Below are positions 34,222-42,352 of a stretch of DNA of 64,000 bases, in pieces. Under the pieces are notes generated by a model that was given only the letters and a program-made list of their open reading frames with translations, had not been told where the DNA came from and ran no database searches. The position numbers and the translations under genes were made by a program. How positions within the stretch are numbered: the first letter of the stretch is position 1; each line of letters begins with the position of its first letter. Source of the stretch: CAWJFJ01 sp963800065 (lineage in GTDB: Bacteria; Actinomycetota; Acidimicrobiia; Acidimicrobiales; UBA8190); assembly GCA_963800065.1 (NCBI GenBank), contig CAWCZO010000011.1, positions 558,001 through 622,000 on the forward strand, given 5' to 3'.

Positions 34222-34263
34222 TTAGGTAAGAAGCAGGTCGGTGACGAACACGTACACACTCAT
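34222..34263 (-). CDS. Leader peptide MSVYVFVTDLLLT of leuA
   Basis: A 13-codon open frame with three Val codons and three consecutive Leu codons (CTG CTT CTT) before ACC TAA. It is followed by two hairpins, the second with a T-rich tail, and then leuA. The Leu triplet is placed where a stalled ribosome would cover the first hairpin. This is the classical arrangement of leucine attenuation. The peptide is likely only a sensor. Confidence 0.75.
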   Translation of the reverse strand: MSVYVFVTDLLLT

Positions 34264-34483
34264 GATCTGCCAATGCTTGCAAACAACTGCCCCCGGGTCA
34301 AGGCAATGCCGCTCTTCCCTGGCCGATTCCCGGAGTGGTGGTGCCCGGCCGGGCTCCGAGGCCACGTTGCTACGCTCCCCACCGGGAAGCTGCGGACGCT
34401 GCGATCGGGACGCTGATGCCCGGCTCCGGTTCAGCACCGGTCGGCTCGGGGTCGGGCCGGCGTGGGACGAAGAGGGGGCGACT

Positions 34484-34675
34484 GTGCGACGGTTCGTGCG
34501 TGTGACGGCCCGATTGATAGTGGTCACCGCCGTGCTCGGCGCCGTGATCCGGATCGGACGAACGATCCTCGGACGGTCGGCGGGGTCGGCCGTCGGTGAC
34601 CCCGTCCGGACCGGTAGCTTCGACAGCTGGCCGGCGGTCCCGGTGGCCCCCGGTCGGCACCGTTCCGGAGGGTGA
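34484..34675 (+). CDS. Small single-pass membrane protein
   Basis: A 63-residue protein starting at GTG 34484 with AGAGGGGGCG before it. Residues 8-28 (ARLIVVTAVLGAVIRIGRTI) form a membrane helix with basic residues either side. The tail GSFDSWPAVPVAP reads like a conserved motif I associate with short proteins of uncultured actinobacteria, but I cannot name a family. It lies in the divergent region upstream of leuA and before the DUF4349 gene. Confidence 0.6.
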   Translation: MRRFVRVTARLIVVTAVLGAVIRIGRTILGRSAGSAVGDPVRTGSFDSWPAVPVAPGRHRSGG

Positions 34676-34848
34676 CGCCCGAACCCCGGGTGCCGCTGGG
34701 GAAGCCATGGGGGGGCCCGGCCGTCGCCAGCCGGCCGGTTCCTGACCGATCGACCTCCCCGGGACGGAACCGGCACGCCACACCCGACGTCGAAGACAGG
34801 GACCGGCCCCCAGCCGGTCGCATGCCGAAAGACGCCGGGGAGGCACTC

Positions 34849-35850
34849 ATGCACTGGAACCGTCCGAAGATCATCGGCGTCGTCGCCGCTGTGGTCGTCC
34901 TGGTCGGCGGGGTGGCGACGGGTCGCCACCTCCTGGCCCGGAGCACGGCATCGTCCACGGTCGCCGGTTCGGCCGTCGTCCGCTCCTCACCCACGACGTC
35001 CTCCCAGTCGGCCGGGCTCCCGCCTCGACACGTCTCGGGGACGGCGGGATTCGGAACCGCAGGGACGCCGTCGGCGGCCACCGACGGATCGGAAAAGGCG
35101 GCCAACACGCCGAAGGCGGCCTCCAGACTGCCCGACGTGCCCGTTTCGGCGGTGACGCCCCTGGTCGTGCACACAGCCACCATCGATATGCGAGTGGGTA
35201 AGGGGAAGCTGGACTCCGTCCTCCAGACCCTCACGGTGCTGGCCGGCGCCGAAGGCGGCTATGTGGACAGCTCGTCGGTGTCCGGTGGGACGACGCAGAG
35301 GTCGCCCGTCGCCGCCTCCATCACGTTTCGTGTCCTTGACTCGAACTTCCCCGACGCCATCGGCAAGGTGGCGGATCTCGGCACGGTGGAGGACCAGAAG
35401 ATCAACGGAAAGGACGTCACCGTCCAGGTGGCACAGAACGCGGCGTCCATCACCGTCCTCCAGGACGAGGTCGGTCTTCTCGAAACGAAGCTGTCGGAGG
35501 CCACTGACATCAGCACCTTCCTGACGATCCAGAATCAGCTGGTCCCGGTGCAGCAACAGCTGCAGCAGCTCCAGGCCGCCGAGGCCGTTCTCGAGAATTC
35601 CGCTCAGCTGGCCACCGTGACGGTCAGCCTGACCGCACCGGGAGTGCCCGTCTCACCGGTCGCCGCTCCCCGCCCTCCCGTCAATGCCGCCACGACGGCG
35701 TGGCGCTACCTGCGTCACAACTCCCTGGCCGTCATGGACGGTTTGGCCGTCGGTGTCGGCTGGGCTCTGCCGGTGCTCGTCCTGCTGGCCCTGGTCGGTT
35801 CGATCGCCCTGTGGGTGGTCCGCCGTCGCCGCGTGGTCACGGCGGCGTGA
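34849..35850 (+). CDS. DUF4349-type membrane protein
   Basis: A 333-residue protein with an N-terminal membrane anchor (IIGVVAAVVVLVGGVATG), a Ser/Thr/Ala-rich extracellular spacer, a conserved core (ATIDMRVGKGKLDSVLQTLT, then GGYVDSSS and ASITFRVLDSNFPDAIGKVADLG), a Gln-rich coiled coil (LVPVQQQLQQLQAAEAVLE), and a C-terminal membrane helix with a basic tail RRRRVV. This is the DUF4349 layout. ATG 34849 follows GGGGAGGCACTC. Function of the family is unknown; envelope location is clear. Confidence 0.8.
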   Translation: MHWNRPKIIGVVAAVVVLVGGVATGRHLLARSTASSTVAGSAVVRSSPTTSSQSAGLPPRHVSGTAGFGTAGTPSAATDGSEKAANTPKAASRLPDVPVSAVTPLVVHTATIDMRVGKGKLDSVLQTLTVLAGAEGGYVDSSSVSGGTTQRSPVAASITFRVLDSNFPDAIGKVADLGTVEDQKINGKDVTVQVAQNAASITVLQDEVGLLETKLSEATDISTFLTIQNQLVPVQQQLQQLQAAEAVLENSAQLATVTVSLTAPGVPVSPVAAPRPPVNAATTAWRYLRHNSLAVMDGLAVGVGWALPVLVLLALVGSIALWVVRRRRVVTAA

Positions 35851-35922
35851 CCCATGAGCGGGTCGGCGCCGATTGAAGCGCGTCGGTACCGCCAGCGACG
35901 GCCGACGGCCGAGGGTCAGGTG

Positions 35923-36795
35923 TCAGGTCGGCGTACTGGCCAGAACCCGGCAACCCGAGCGGGCCACGACCACGGCGAGTGGTGCCGACACCACCTTCGA
36001 CGAAGTGCTGGTCAGGTCGGTGACGACCACCAGTGCGGGGGTGTGGCCATAGGTCGCCGTGGCCACCAGATCGAGCGTGCCGGCGGACCCTGTCACCTGT
36101 CTGGCCGCCGCCACACAGGTGGCGAACTGGGCGGGGACGGCGCCGGCGGTGGCGAATGAGCCGGGAGACGGGGCCCCCGCAGTGTTGTCCCGAGCCGTCG
36201 TACTGGCGGCGTTGCCCTGGAGACCGAGCTGGTCCCCGGTCCCCACCAGCGGGGCGAGCCGTGTCCGGAGGGTCTGCGGCGAGGAGATCGAGCCGAGATC
36301 AGGGATGCTCGCCTCTCCGGAGACGGCCGCCTTCTGGGGCACGCCTTCCGGCGCGGCGGCGTGTCTCGTCCCCGCCGAGGATGCCGACGTCGCCGTCGGG
36401 GAGCTGCCGTGCGACACCCCGAGCGAGACACCGACGACGACCAGGACGGCGGCAGCGGCGGCTCCGACCAGAACCCCCGTCGACCGCACCGGCCGCCGGG
36501 CCCGGTGTGCCGCCAGGTCCGAAGGCGGATTCGATGTCGCACCCGCCCCGGCCGCCGCCCCGAGCACTTGGGCGATGGCCGACGCCACCGCACCCTCCCT
36601 CACCGCGGGCGCCACGGTCCCGACCGGGCGGCGAACGAGGGCACGGGCGCCGGAAAGGGAGGCCAGGCGGCGCCGGCAGGTCTCGCAGCCGGAGATCCGG
36701 GCGTCGACGGTCCGGCCGGCGGCGTCGGACTGCTCGTCGAGCTCACCATCGAGGTGGGCCGAGAGCTGCTCGTCGTTCAGGTGCTCGTGGGTCAT
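35923..36795 (-). CDS. Anti-sigma factor with zinc-finger HC2-like domain
   Basis: A 290-residue single-pass membrane protein. The N-terminus has the ZAS motif: His in LSAHLDGELDEQ and CETC at residues 37-40. A membrane helix (STGVLVGAAAAAVLVVVGVSLGV) divides it from a Ser/Ala-rich outer domain with two Cys (ATCVAA, SGCRVL) that could form a disulfide. The ATG overlaps the sigma factor stop (ATGA). It should hold the partner ECF sigma at the membrane until a signal arrives. Confidence 0.85.
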   Translation of the reverse strand: MTHEHLNDEQLSAHLDGELDEQSDAAGRTVDARISGCETCRRRLASLSGARALVRRPVGTVAPAVREGAVASAIAQVLGAAAGAGATSNPPSDLAAHRARRPVRSTGVLVGAAAAAVLVVVGVSLGVSHGSSPTATSASSAGTRHAAAPEGVPQKAAVSGEASIPDLGSISSPQTLRTRLAPLVGTGDQLGLQGNAASTTARDNTAGAPSPGSFATAGAVPAQFATCVAAARQVTGSAGTLDLVATATYGHTPALVVVTDLTSTSSKVVSAPLAVVVARSGCRVLASTPT

Positions 36796-37460
36796 GGCGT
36801 GCGGTCTTCCATCCTCGTCCCTGGTTTGACGTCCTGGACACCCGATGCGTTCCCACCGGGGGGCTCGTCGGGGCCGCCGGTCTCGGGATCACCGGTCAGG
36901 AGGTCGGCCAACGCCGCACGCCCCCGGGCGATACGGGACCGAACCGTTCCGATCGGCACGTCCAAGATGTCAGCGATCTCGTCGTAGGGCAGGTCACACA
37001 GGTCGCGCAGCACCAGGGCGACGCGATGCTCCGGGGCCAGCAAGCGCAGGGCGGCGTCCACGTCGACGTGGGTGGTCGCCTCCTCGGCCGGGTCCCGGGC
37101 ATCGCCACCGAAAGCGGGATGAAAGCTGCCTGCTCCTCCACGCCCGGAACGGACAGGCCCGGGACGGTCCCAGTCGTCGTCCACCTCGGCGGGCAGTCCC
37201 ACGACCGGTCGCCGGCGACGCCGGCGCAACTCGTCGAGACAGGCGTTGGTGGCGATCCGGTAGAGCCACGTCCCGAAGGAGCTCCGACCGTCGAATCGGG
37301 TGATGGCCCGGACCGCCGAGAGAAGGGCGTCCTGGGCGGCGTCGACGGCGTCGGCATCGTTCCCGAGCATGCGCCGGCACAGTGCGTACACGCGGTCGTA
37401 GTGGCCGACGAGAAGAGCCTCCAGCGCCCGGCGGTCACCCCCACGCGCCGCGTCCAGCAC
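36792..37460 (-). CDS. ECF-type RNA polymerase sigma factor
   Basis: A 222-residue ECF sigma factor. Region 2 spans HYDRVYALCRRMLGNDADAVDAAQ and TRFDGRSSFGTWLYRIATNACL; region 4 spans LRLLAPEHRVALVLRDLCDL and YDEIADILDVPIGTVRSRIARGRAAL. The start is a GTG at 37460. It is co-transcribed with and overlaps the anti-sigma gene. The stress signal is unknown. Confidence 0.9.
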   Translation of the reverse strand: MLDAARGGDRRALEALLVGHYDRVYALCRRMLGNDADAVDAAQDALLSAVRAITRFDGRSSFGTWLYRIATNACLDELRRRRRRPVVGLPAEVDDDWDRPGPVRSGRGGAGSFHPAFGGDARDPAEEATTHVDVDAALRLLAPEHRVALVLRDLCDLPYDEIADILDVPIGTVRSRIARGRAALADLLTGDPETGGPDEPPGGNASGVQDVKPGTRMEDRTP

Positions 37461-37535
37461 GTCGGGGTCGTCGGGCGGTGCGGGGACGCGGTCGTTACCG
37501 ATACCCAGAGGCTAAACGGCCGTCGGGGCCGTCGG

Positions 37536-39104
37536 TCAGACCGAGGTGATCCGGTGGATATCCAGAATGCCGTCGGCGGCGCTCAGGCGGTTGAAGGCCT
37601 CGTCGGGCACGAAGCGGTCCGTCGACAGGATCATGAGGGCGGTGTTCGCCGCACGCGACGGGCCGACGGCCATCGAGGAGATGGATACCCCGGCCTCACC
37701 GAGGACCACCCCCACCACGCCGATCATCCCGGGTCGGTCGTCGTTTCGTACGACCAGCATGTGCTCTGACGGCGGTACCTCGACCGTGTGATCGTCGACC
37801 AGGACGATCCTCGGCTCGAACCGCGGTCCGGAGAGAGTGCCGGCGAGCGAGTGGCCCGTCGACCGGAGGGTGATCAGATTGACGTAGTCCCGGGTCGTCG
37901 ATGTCGAGACCTCGCGGATCTCGAGACCCCTCTCCTCGGCCAACTGGGGCGCGTTCACGTAGGAGACGGGTTCTTCGGTCCCCGCCGCGAAGACGCCCTT
38001 CAGTACGGCCAGGGTCAAGATGGCCGTGGTGCCGCCGGCCAGACCGCCCTGGTACTCCACCTCCAGTCGGTCGGGCAGACCGTCATTGAGGCAAGCGAAA
38101 CACCGGCCCAACTGTTCGGCCAGGGGGAGGAAGGGCCTCACCGACTCGGAGACCTCGGTGGCGGCCACGTTCACGGCGAAGGGGACGAAGTCGCCGGCCA
38201 GGGCCAGGATCACCTGTTCGGCGATGGTCACCCCCGCCTTGTCCTGGGCCTCGGCCGTCGATGCCCCCAGGTGCGGGGTGACGACGACGTGGGGAAGGCC
38301 GAACAAGGGCGAGTCCGTGCAGGGCTCGGTGGCGAAGACGTCGAACGCCGCCCCCCCGAGCCGACCGTCGCGCAGTGCTTCGGCCAACGCCTCCTCGTCG
38401 ACGATGCCTCCGCGCGCCGCATTCACGATCCGTAGTCCGGGTTTGGCCTTGGCCAGGAGGTCGCGGCCGAACAGCCCGGCCGTCTCCGGCGTCTTCGGCA
38501 GATGGATGGTGATGAAGTCCGCCTCGGCCACCAGCTCGTCGAGGGCCATGAGCTCGACACCCATGTGTCGGGCCCGGTCGGCCGAGACGTACGGGTCGTA
38601 GGCGCACAGCCTCATCCCGAAGGCCAGGGCCCGTTGGGCCACCAGGGCACCGATTCGCCCGAGGCCCACCACGCCGAGGGTCTTGCCGTGCAGTTCGACC
38701 CCCTCCCATTTCGAGCGCTCCCACTTCCCGGCCACCAACGCCGCATGGGCCTGGGGGATGTTCCGGGCCTGGGCCAACAGCAGCGCCATGGCGTGCTCGG
38801 CGGCCGACAGGATGTTCGACTGGGGGGCGTTGACCACCATCACGCCGCGTCGGGTGGCGGCCTCGACGTCCACGTTGTCCAGCCCGATGCCGGCCCGGCC
38901 CACCACGGCCAGGTCGGTCCCCGCCTCGAGCGCCCCGGCCGTCACCTGGGTCGCCGATCGGACGATGAGTGCATGCGCACCGGGGAGCACCCGGAGCAGG
39001 GCTTCGGGAGTGAGCTCCAGTTGGACATCGACGTCATGTCCGGCCTCTTTGAGCAACATCAGGCCACGCTCGGCCAGCTTCTCTGTGACCAGCACCCTTG
39101 CCAT
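37536..39104 (-). CDS. serA: D-3-phosphoglycerate dehydrogenase
   Basis: A 522-residue long-form SerA, first step of serine synthesis. NAD-binding LGVVGLGRIGALVAQRALAF, catalytic Arg in VNAARGGIVDEEAL, and the Glu/His pair with VVTPHLGASTAEAQDKA are present. A C-terminal intervening domain and an ACT domain (MLVVRNDDRPGMIGVVGVVL) should give serine feedback. Downstream of the class I aminotransferase on the same strand, separated by a 14-base tandem repeat. Confidence 0.93.
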   Translation of the reverse strand: MARVLVTEKLAERGLMLLKEAGHDVDVQLELTPEALLRVLPGAHALIVRSATQVTAGALEAGTDLAVVGRAGIGLDNVDVEAATRRGVMVVNAPQSNILSAAEHAMALLLAQARNIPQAHAALVAGKWERSKWEGVELHGKTLGVVGLGRIGALVAQRALAFGMRLCAYDPYVSADRARHMGVELMALDELVAEADFITIHLPKTPETAGLFGRDLLAKAKPGLRIVNAARGGIVDEEALAEALRDGRLGGAAFDVFATEPCTDSPLFGLPHVVVTPHLGASTAEAQDKAGVTIAEQVILALAGDFVPFAVNVAATEVSESVRPFLPLAEQLGRCFACLNDGLPDRLEVEYQGGLAGGTTAILTLAVLKGVFAAGTEEPVSYVNAPQLAEERGLEIREVSTSTTRDYVNLITLRSTGHSLAGTLSGPRFEPRIVLVDDHTVEVPPSEHMLVVRNDDRPGMIGVVGVVLGEAGVSISSMAVGPSRAANTALMILSTDRFVPDEAFNRLSAADGILDIHRITSV

Positions 39105-39130
39105 CGGTTCGCTATCCGTCCTCTCGCATC

Positions 39131-39194
39131 GCCGTCGCTACTCCGCCGTCGCTACTCCGCCGTCGCTACTCCGCCGTGGCTACTCCGCCGTGGC
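39131..39194. repeat. 14-base tandem repeat, 4.5 copies, overlapping a stop codon
   Basis: Units of gccgtcgctactcc (variant gccgtggctactcc) occur at 39131-39144, 39145-39158, 39159-39172, 39173-39186 and partly to 39194. The last units include the end of the aminotransferase gene (Ala-Glu-stop), and the rest lies between it and serA. Fourteen is not a multiple of three. Confidence 0.85.
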
Positions 39195-40436
39195 GAACAG
39201 CTTGGCCAGGCGCGAGACGCCCTCGGCGATGTCGTCGTCACCGAGGGCGTAGGACATCCGGAGGTACCCGGGGGCACCGAACGCCTCGCCGGAGACGACA
39301 GCCACCTTGGCCTCGTCGATCGCCACCTGGGCCACCTCGTCCGATGAGTTGACGAGACTCCCGGCGATGCGGCGTCCGAACAGGCCGCGCACCGAGGGGA
39401 AAGCGTAGAACGCACCTTCCGGTTCGACACACGTCACACCCTCGCATTCGTTCAGCATGCGGTGGATCAGCTGCCGGCGCCGGTCGAAGACCTGCCGCAT
39501 GGCCATCGCCGCGTCCAGATCGCCCGTCAGGGCGGCCAGTGCGGCGTACTGGGAGACGTTCGACACATTGGAGGTGGCGTGGGACTGAAGGTTGGCCGCC
39601 GCCTCGGTGACGTCGGGCGGGGCGATCATCCATCCCACGCGCCAACCGGTCATGGCGTAGGTCTTGGCCACGCCGTTGATGACGACGCAACGTTCCGTCA
39701 ACTCGGGCACCTCCACCGGGATCGACGCCGATCGACGTCCTCCGTAGACGAGGTGCTCGTAAATTTCGTCGGTCACCACCCACAGATCGTGCTCCGCTGC
39801 CCAGCGCCCGATGGCGGCCACGTCCTCAGGCGGTGAGACGGCGCCGGTCGGATTGTTGGGCGACACGAAGAGGAGGATCTTTGTGGCACTCGTCCGAGCC
39901 TGTTCGAGGGCCTCCACGGTGAGATGGAATCCGGTGTCCTCGGTGGTGGGGACTTCGACCGGCACCCCCCCGGCCAGGGCGATCACCTCGGGGTAGGTGG
40001 TCCAGTAGGGCGCCGGGACGAGGACCTCGTCGCCGGGATCGCACAAGGTGGCGAAGGCTTCGTAGACCGCCTGCTTGGCTCCGTTGGTCACCAGCACCTG
40101 GGACGGCGAGACCTCGTATCCCGAGTCGCGCCGCGTCTTGACCGCCACCGCCTCCTTCAGCGCCGGCAGCCCCCCTGTGGGGGTGTAGTGGTGGTTGGCC
40201 GGATCCCGGCAGGCCTCGATGGCCGCCTCCACGATGTGCGCCGGCGTGGGGAAATCGGGTTCACCGGCGCCGAAGCCGATGACGTCCTCGCCCGCCGCCC
40301 GGAGCGCCTTGGCCTTGGCGTCGACCGCCAGGGTGGCCGACGGGGCCACGGTGGCCACCCGGGCCGATACCCGCCGACGGGGTGCCGAGGCACCGGCGGC
40401 GGCGGTGCCGGGGGTGGTTTCGTGGAGCGATGACAT
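39180..40436 (-). CDS. Class I/II PLP aminotransferase (AspC-like)
   Basis: A roughly 418-residue fold-type I aminotransferase, probably aspartate aminotransferase. Motifs: DVIGFGAGEPDFPTPAHIVE, LFVSPNNPTGAVSP, VVTDEIYEHLVYGG, and the PLP-lysine segment INGVAKTYAMTGWRVGWM. ATG candidates at 40436 and 40445 exist; both fall within a few bases of the divergent serC start, so the transcript may be leaderless. An ammonia-transfer role next to serA and serC is sensible. Confidence 0.88.
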   Translation of the reverse strand: MSSLHETTPGTAAAGASAPRRRVSARVATVAPSATLAVDAKAKALRAAGEDVIGFGAGEPDFPTPAHIVEAAIEACRDPANHHYTPTGGLPALKEAVAVKTRRDSGYEVSPSQVLVTNGAKQAVYEAFATLCDPGDEVLVPAPYWTTYPEVIALAGGVPVEVPTTEDTGFHLTVEALEQARTSATKILLFVSPNNPTGAVSPPEDVAAIGRWAAEHDLWVVTDEIYEHLVYGGRRSASIPVEVPELTERCVVINGVAKTYAMTGWRVGWMIAPPDVTEAAANLQSHATSNVSNVSQYAALAALTGDLDAAMAMRQVFDRRRQLIHRMLNECEGVTCVEPEGAFYAFPSVRGLFGRRIAGSLVNSSDEVAQVAIDEAKVAVVSGEAFGAPGYLRMSYALGDDDIAEGVSRLAKLFATAE

Positions 40437-40443
40437 GGCTGCC

Positions 40444-41619
40444 ATGCTTACACACGTGACCCGCGCTCCCGACACCACCGCCACCTCCGGAATCCGTATT
40501 CCTGACGGCCTCAAGCCGTCCGATGGACGGTTCGGCAGCGGGCCCTCCAAGGTCCGCCCGGCCCAGGTGGAGGCCCTGGCCCGGGCCGCACCCACCTACC
40601 TCGGGACCAGTCATCGTCAAAAGGCGGTCAAGTCCGTCGTGGGCCGGCTACGCGCCGGCCTCGTCGACCTGTTCGGCCTTCCCGACGGGTACGAGGTGGT
40701 GCTCGGCAACGGTGGCACCACCTGTTTCTGGGACATCGCCACCTTCTGCCTCATCGAGAGGCGGAGCCAGCACCTGTCCTTCGGGGAGTTCTCCTCCAAG
40801 TTCGCCGCCGCCGCCAAGGCCGCCCCCCACCTGGACGACCCCTGGATCATCGAGTCGCCGACCGGGACGCACCCCGAGGCCGTGGCCGGCGCCGACATCG
40901 ATCTCTACGCCCTGACCCACAACGAGACCTCGACGGGCGTGGCCATGCCCATCATCCGGCCGTCGGGCGTGTCGCCGCCCGGTGAGGGCGGCGGGTTGGT
41001 GGCGGTGGACGCCACCTCGGGGGCCGGCGGCATGCGGGTCGACCCGGCGCAATTCGACGCGTACTACTTCGCGCCGCAGAAGTGCTTCGCCGCCGACGGG
41101 GGGCTCTGGTTGGCTCTGCTCTCGCCGGCCGCGCTCGACCGGGTCGAGAGGCTGGCGGCGTCGGACCGGTGGGTCCCTGCCTTCTTCGATCTGAAGACCT
41201 GCGTCGACAACTCCAGGCTGGACCAGACCTACAACACGCCCTCACTGGCCACCGTGCTCCTGATGACGGAGCAGGTCGAGTGGATGCTGGCCGGGGGCGG
41301 TCTGGAATGGACCGCCGGGCGCTGCGACCGGTCGGCCGAGATCCTCTACACCTGGGCCGAGCAGTCCGACTTCGCCACCCCGTTCGTGGAGAAGGAATCC
41401 GAACGTAGTCACGTGGTCGGCACCATCGATTTCGTCGACGTCGTCGACGCCGCCGCCGTGGCCGCCGTCCTGAGGGCCAACGGCATCGTCGACACCGAGC
41501 CCTACCGCAAACTGGGCCGGAACCAACTGCGGATCGCCATGTTCCCCGCCATCGATCCCGAGGACGTCGCCGCCCTGTGCGCGTGCGTCAACTACGTGGT
41601 GGGCGCCCTCTCCCAGTAG
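40444..41619 (+). CDS. serC: Phosphoserine aminotransferase
   Basis: A 391-residue PLP enzyme, second step of serine synthesis, of the type found in mycobacteria (DGRFGSGPSKVRPAQVEALA). Substrate and cofactor motifs: VLGNGGTTCFWDIA, LTHNETSTGVAMPI, VAVDATSGAGGMRV and YYFAPQKCFAADGG with the PLP Lys. Start ATG at 40444 or 40435; no Shine-Dalgarno is possible at normal distance without entering the aminotransferase coding sequence. Serine pathway genes serA and serC are thus divergent neighbours around the aminotransferase. Confidence 0.9.
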   Translation: MLTHVTRAPDTTATSGIRIPDGLKPSDGRFGSGPSKVRPAQVEALARAAPTYLGTSHRQKAVKSVVGRLRAGLVDLFGLPDGYEVVLGNGGTTCFWDIATFCLIERRSQHLSFGEFSSKFAAAAKAAPHLDDPWIIESPTGTHPEAVAGADIDLYALTHNETSTGVAMPIIRPSGVSPPGEGGGLVAVDATSGAGGMRVDPAQFDAYYFAPQKCFAADGGLWLALLSPAALDRVERLAASDRWVPAFFDLKTCVDNSRLDQTYNTPSLATVLLMTEQVEWMLAGGGLEWTAGRCDRSAEILYTWAEQSDFATPFVEKESERSHVVGTIDFVDVVDAAAVAAVLRANGIVDTEPYRKLGRNQLRIAMFPAIDPEDVAALCACVNYVVGALSQ

Positions 41620-41628
41620 TCGGAGCCC

Positions 41629-42264
41629 ATGGCCGGCAGCGGCCGGGCGATCCCCACCCTGAACTCACCCTGCTGGGCATTCCTCGCCCTGACGGGAGGG
41701 CCCGGCGACGTCGGAACCTGCCCGCACCCGGCCACACTGGAGGGCGTGGAGTGGGCTGAGCCACCCGGCGAGATCTGGGGGAACGGTCAGGTGACCGTGG
41801 CGCCATCGGCTATCGAAGGCCACGGCCCCTTCGCGTTGGACGACCTCGCCACGGGCACCTTGGTGATCCGCCTGGCCGGGCGCCTCGTCTCGTCGGAAGA
41901 ACTCATGGAGATTCTCGCCGACTCGGGCGCCGACGACAGCGCCCCGTACGTCGACACCATCACCGTCGACGAGGATCGCCATCTCGTTCTTCCACCCGTC
42001 ACCACGGTCCACTTCGGCAACCACAGCTGCGATCCGAACATGTGGCACGCCGGGCCTTATGAGATCGTCACCCGGTGGCCCATCGGCGTCGGCGAGGAAC
42101 TCACCTACGCGACCCAGACCGAGGGATTCTCGATGACGTGCCGGTGCGGATCCTCCCGGTGCCGTGGTGAGGTCTCGGGCTCTGACTGGCGTCGGCCTGA
42201 TCTTCAGGACCGGTACCGCGGCCACTGGGTCCCGGCCCTGGAGAATCGCATCCGGTCATCGTGA
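41629..42264 (+). CDS. SET-domain protein, putative lysine methyltransferase
   Basis: A 211-residue protein with a compact SET domain: QVTVAPSAIEGHGPFALDDL at the start, the pseudoknot NHSCDPNMWHAG, GEELTYAT, and a post-SET zinc cluster CRCGSSRCRG. These are the SAM- and lysine-binding landmarks. Bacterial SET proteins methylate ribosomal or DNA-binding proteins, or unknown targets. It begins 9 bases after serC, so it may be co-transcribed. The first about 45 residues are poorly conserved, and a later start is possible. Confidence 0.8.
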   Translation: MAGSGRAIPTLNSPCWAFLALTGGPGDVGTCPHPATLEGVEWAEPPGEIWGNGQVTVAPSAIEGHGPFALDDLATGTLVIRLAGRLVSSEELMEILADSGADDSAPYVDTITVDEDRHLVLPPVTTVHFGNHSCDPNMWHAGPYEIVTRWPIGVGEELTYATQTEGFSMTCRCGSSRCRGEVSGSDWRRPDLQDRYRGHWVPALENRIRSS

Positions 42265-42308
42265 CGGCTCCGGCCCCCATGCCCGGGGCCGTCCTGTTAG
42301 CCGTCCAG

Positions 42309-42343
42309 TTAGAGGCACGCCGGCGAGCCCGGCGTGCCTCTAA
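42309..42343. terminator. Perfect 15-base hairpin between converging genes
   Basis: TTAGAGGCACGCCGG (42309-42323) is the exact inverse complement of CCGGCGTGCCTCTAA (42329-42343), with a 5-base loop. It lies between the SET gene (plus) and the WXG100-zinc ribbon gene (minus), a natural place for a bidirectional terminator. Confidence 0.75.
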
Positions 42344-42352
42344 TGGCGGCGT

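Noticed and set aside
39131..39194. Tandem repeat considered as CRISPR or as coding repeat
   Set aside because: There are no spacers, and a 14-base unit cannot keep a reading frame.
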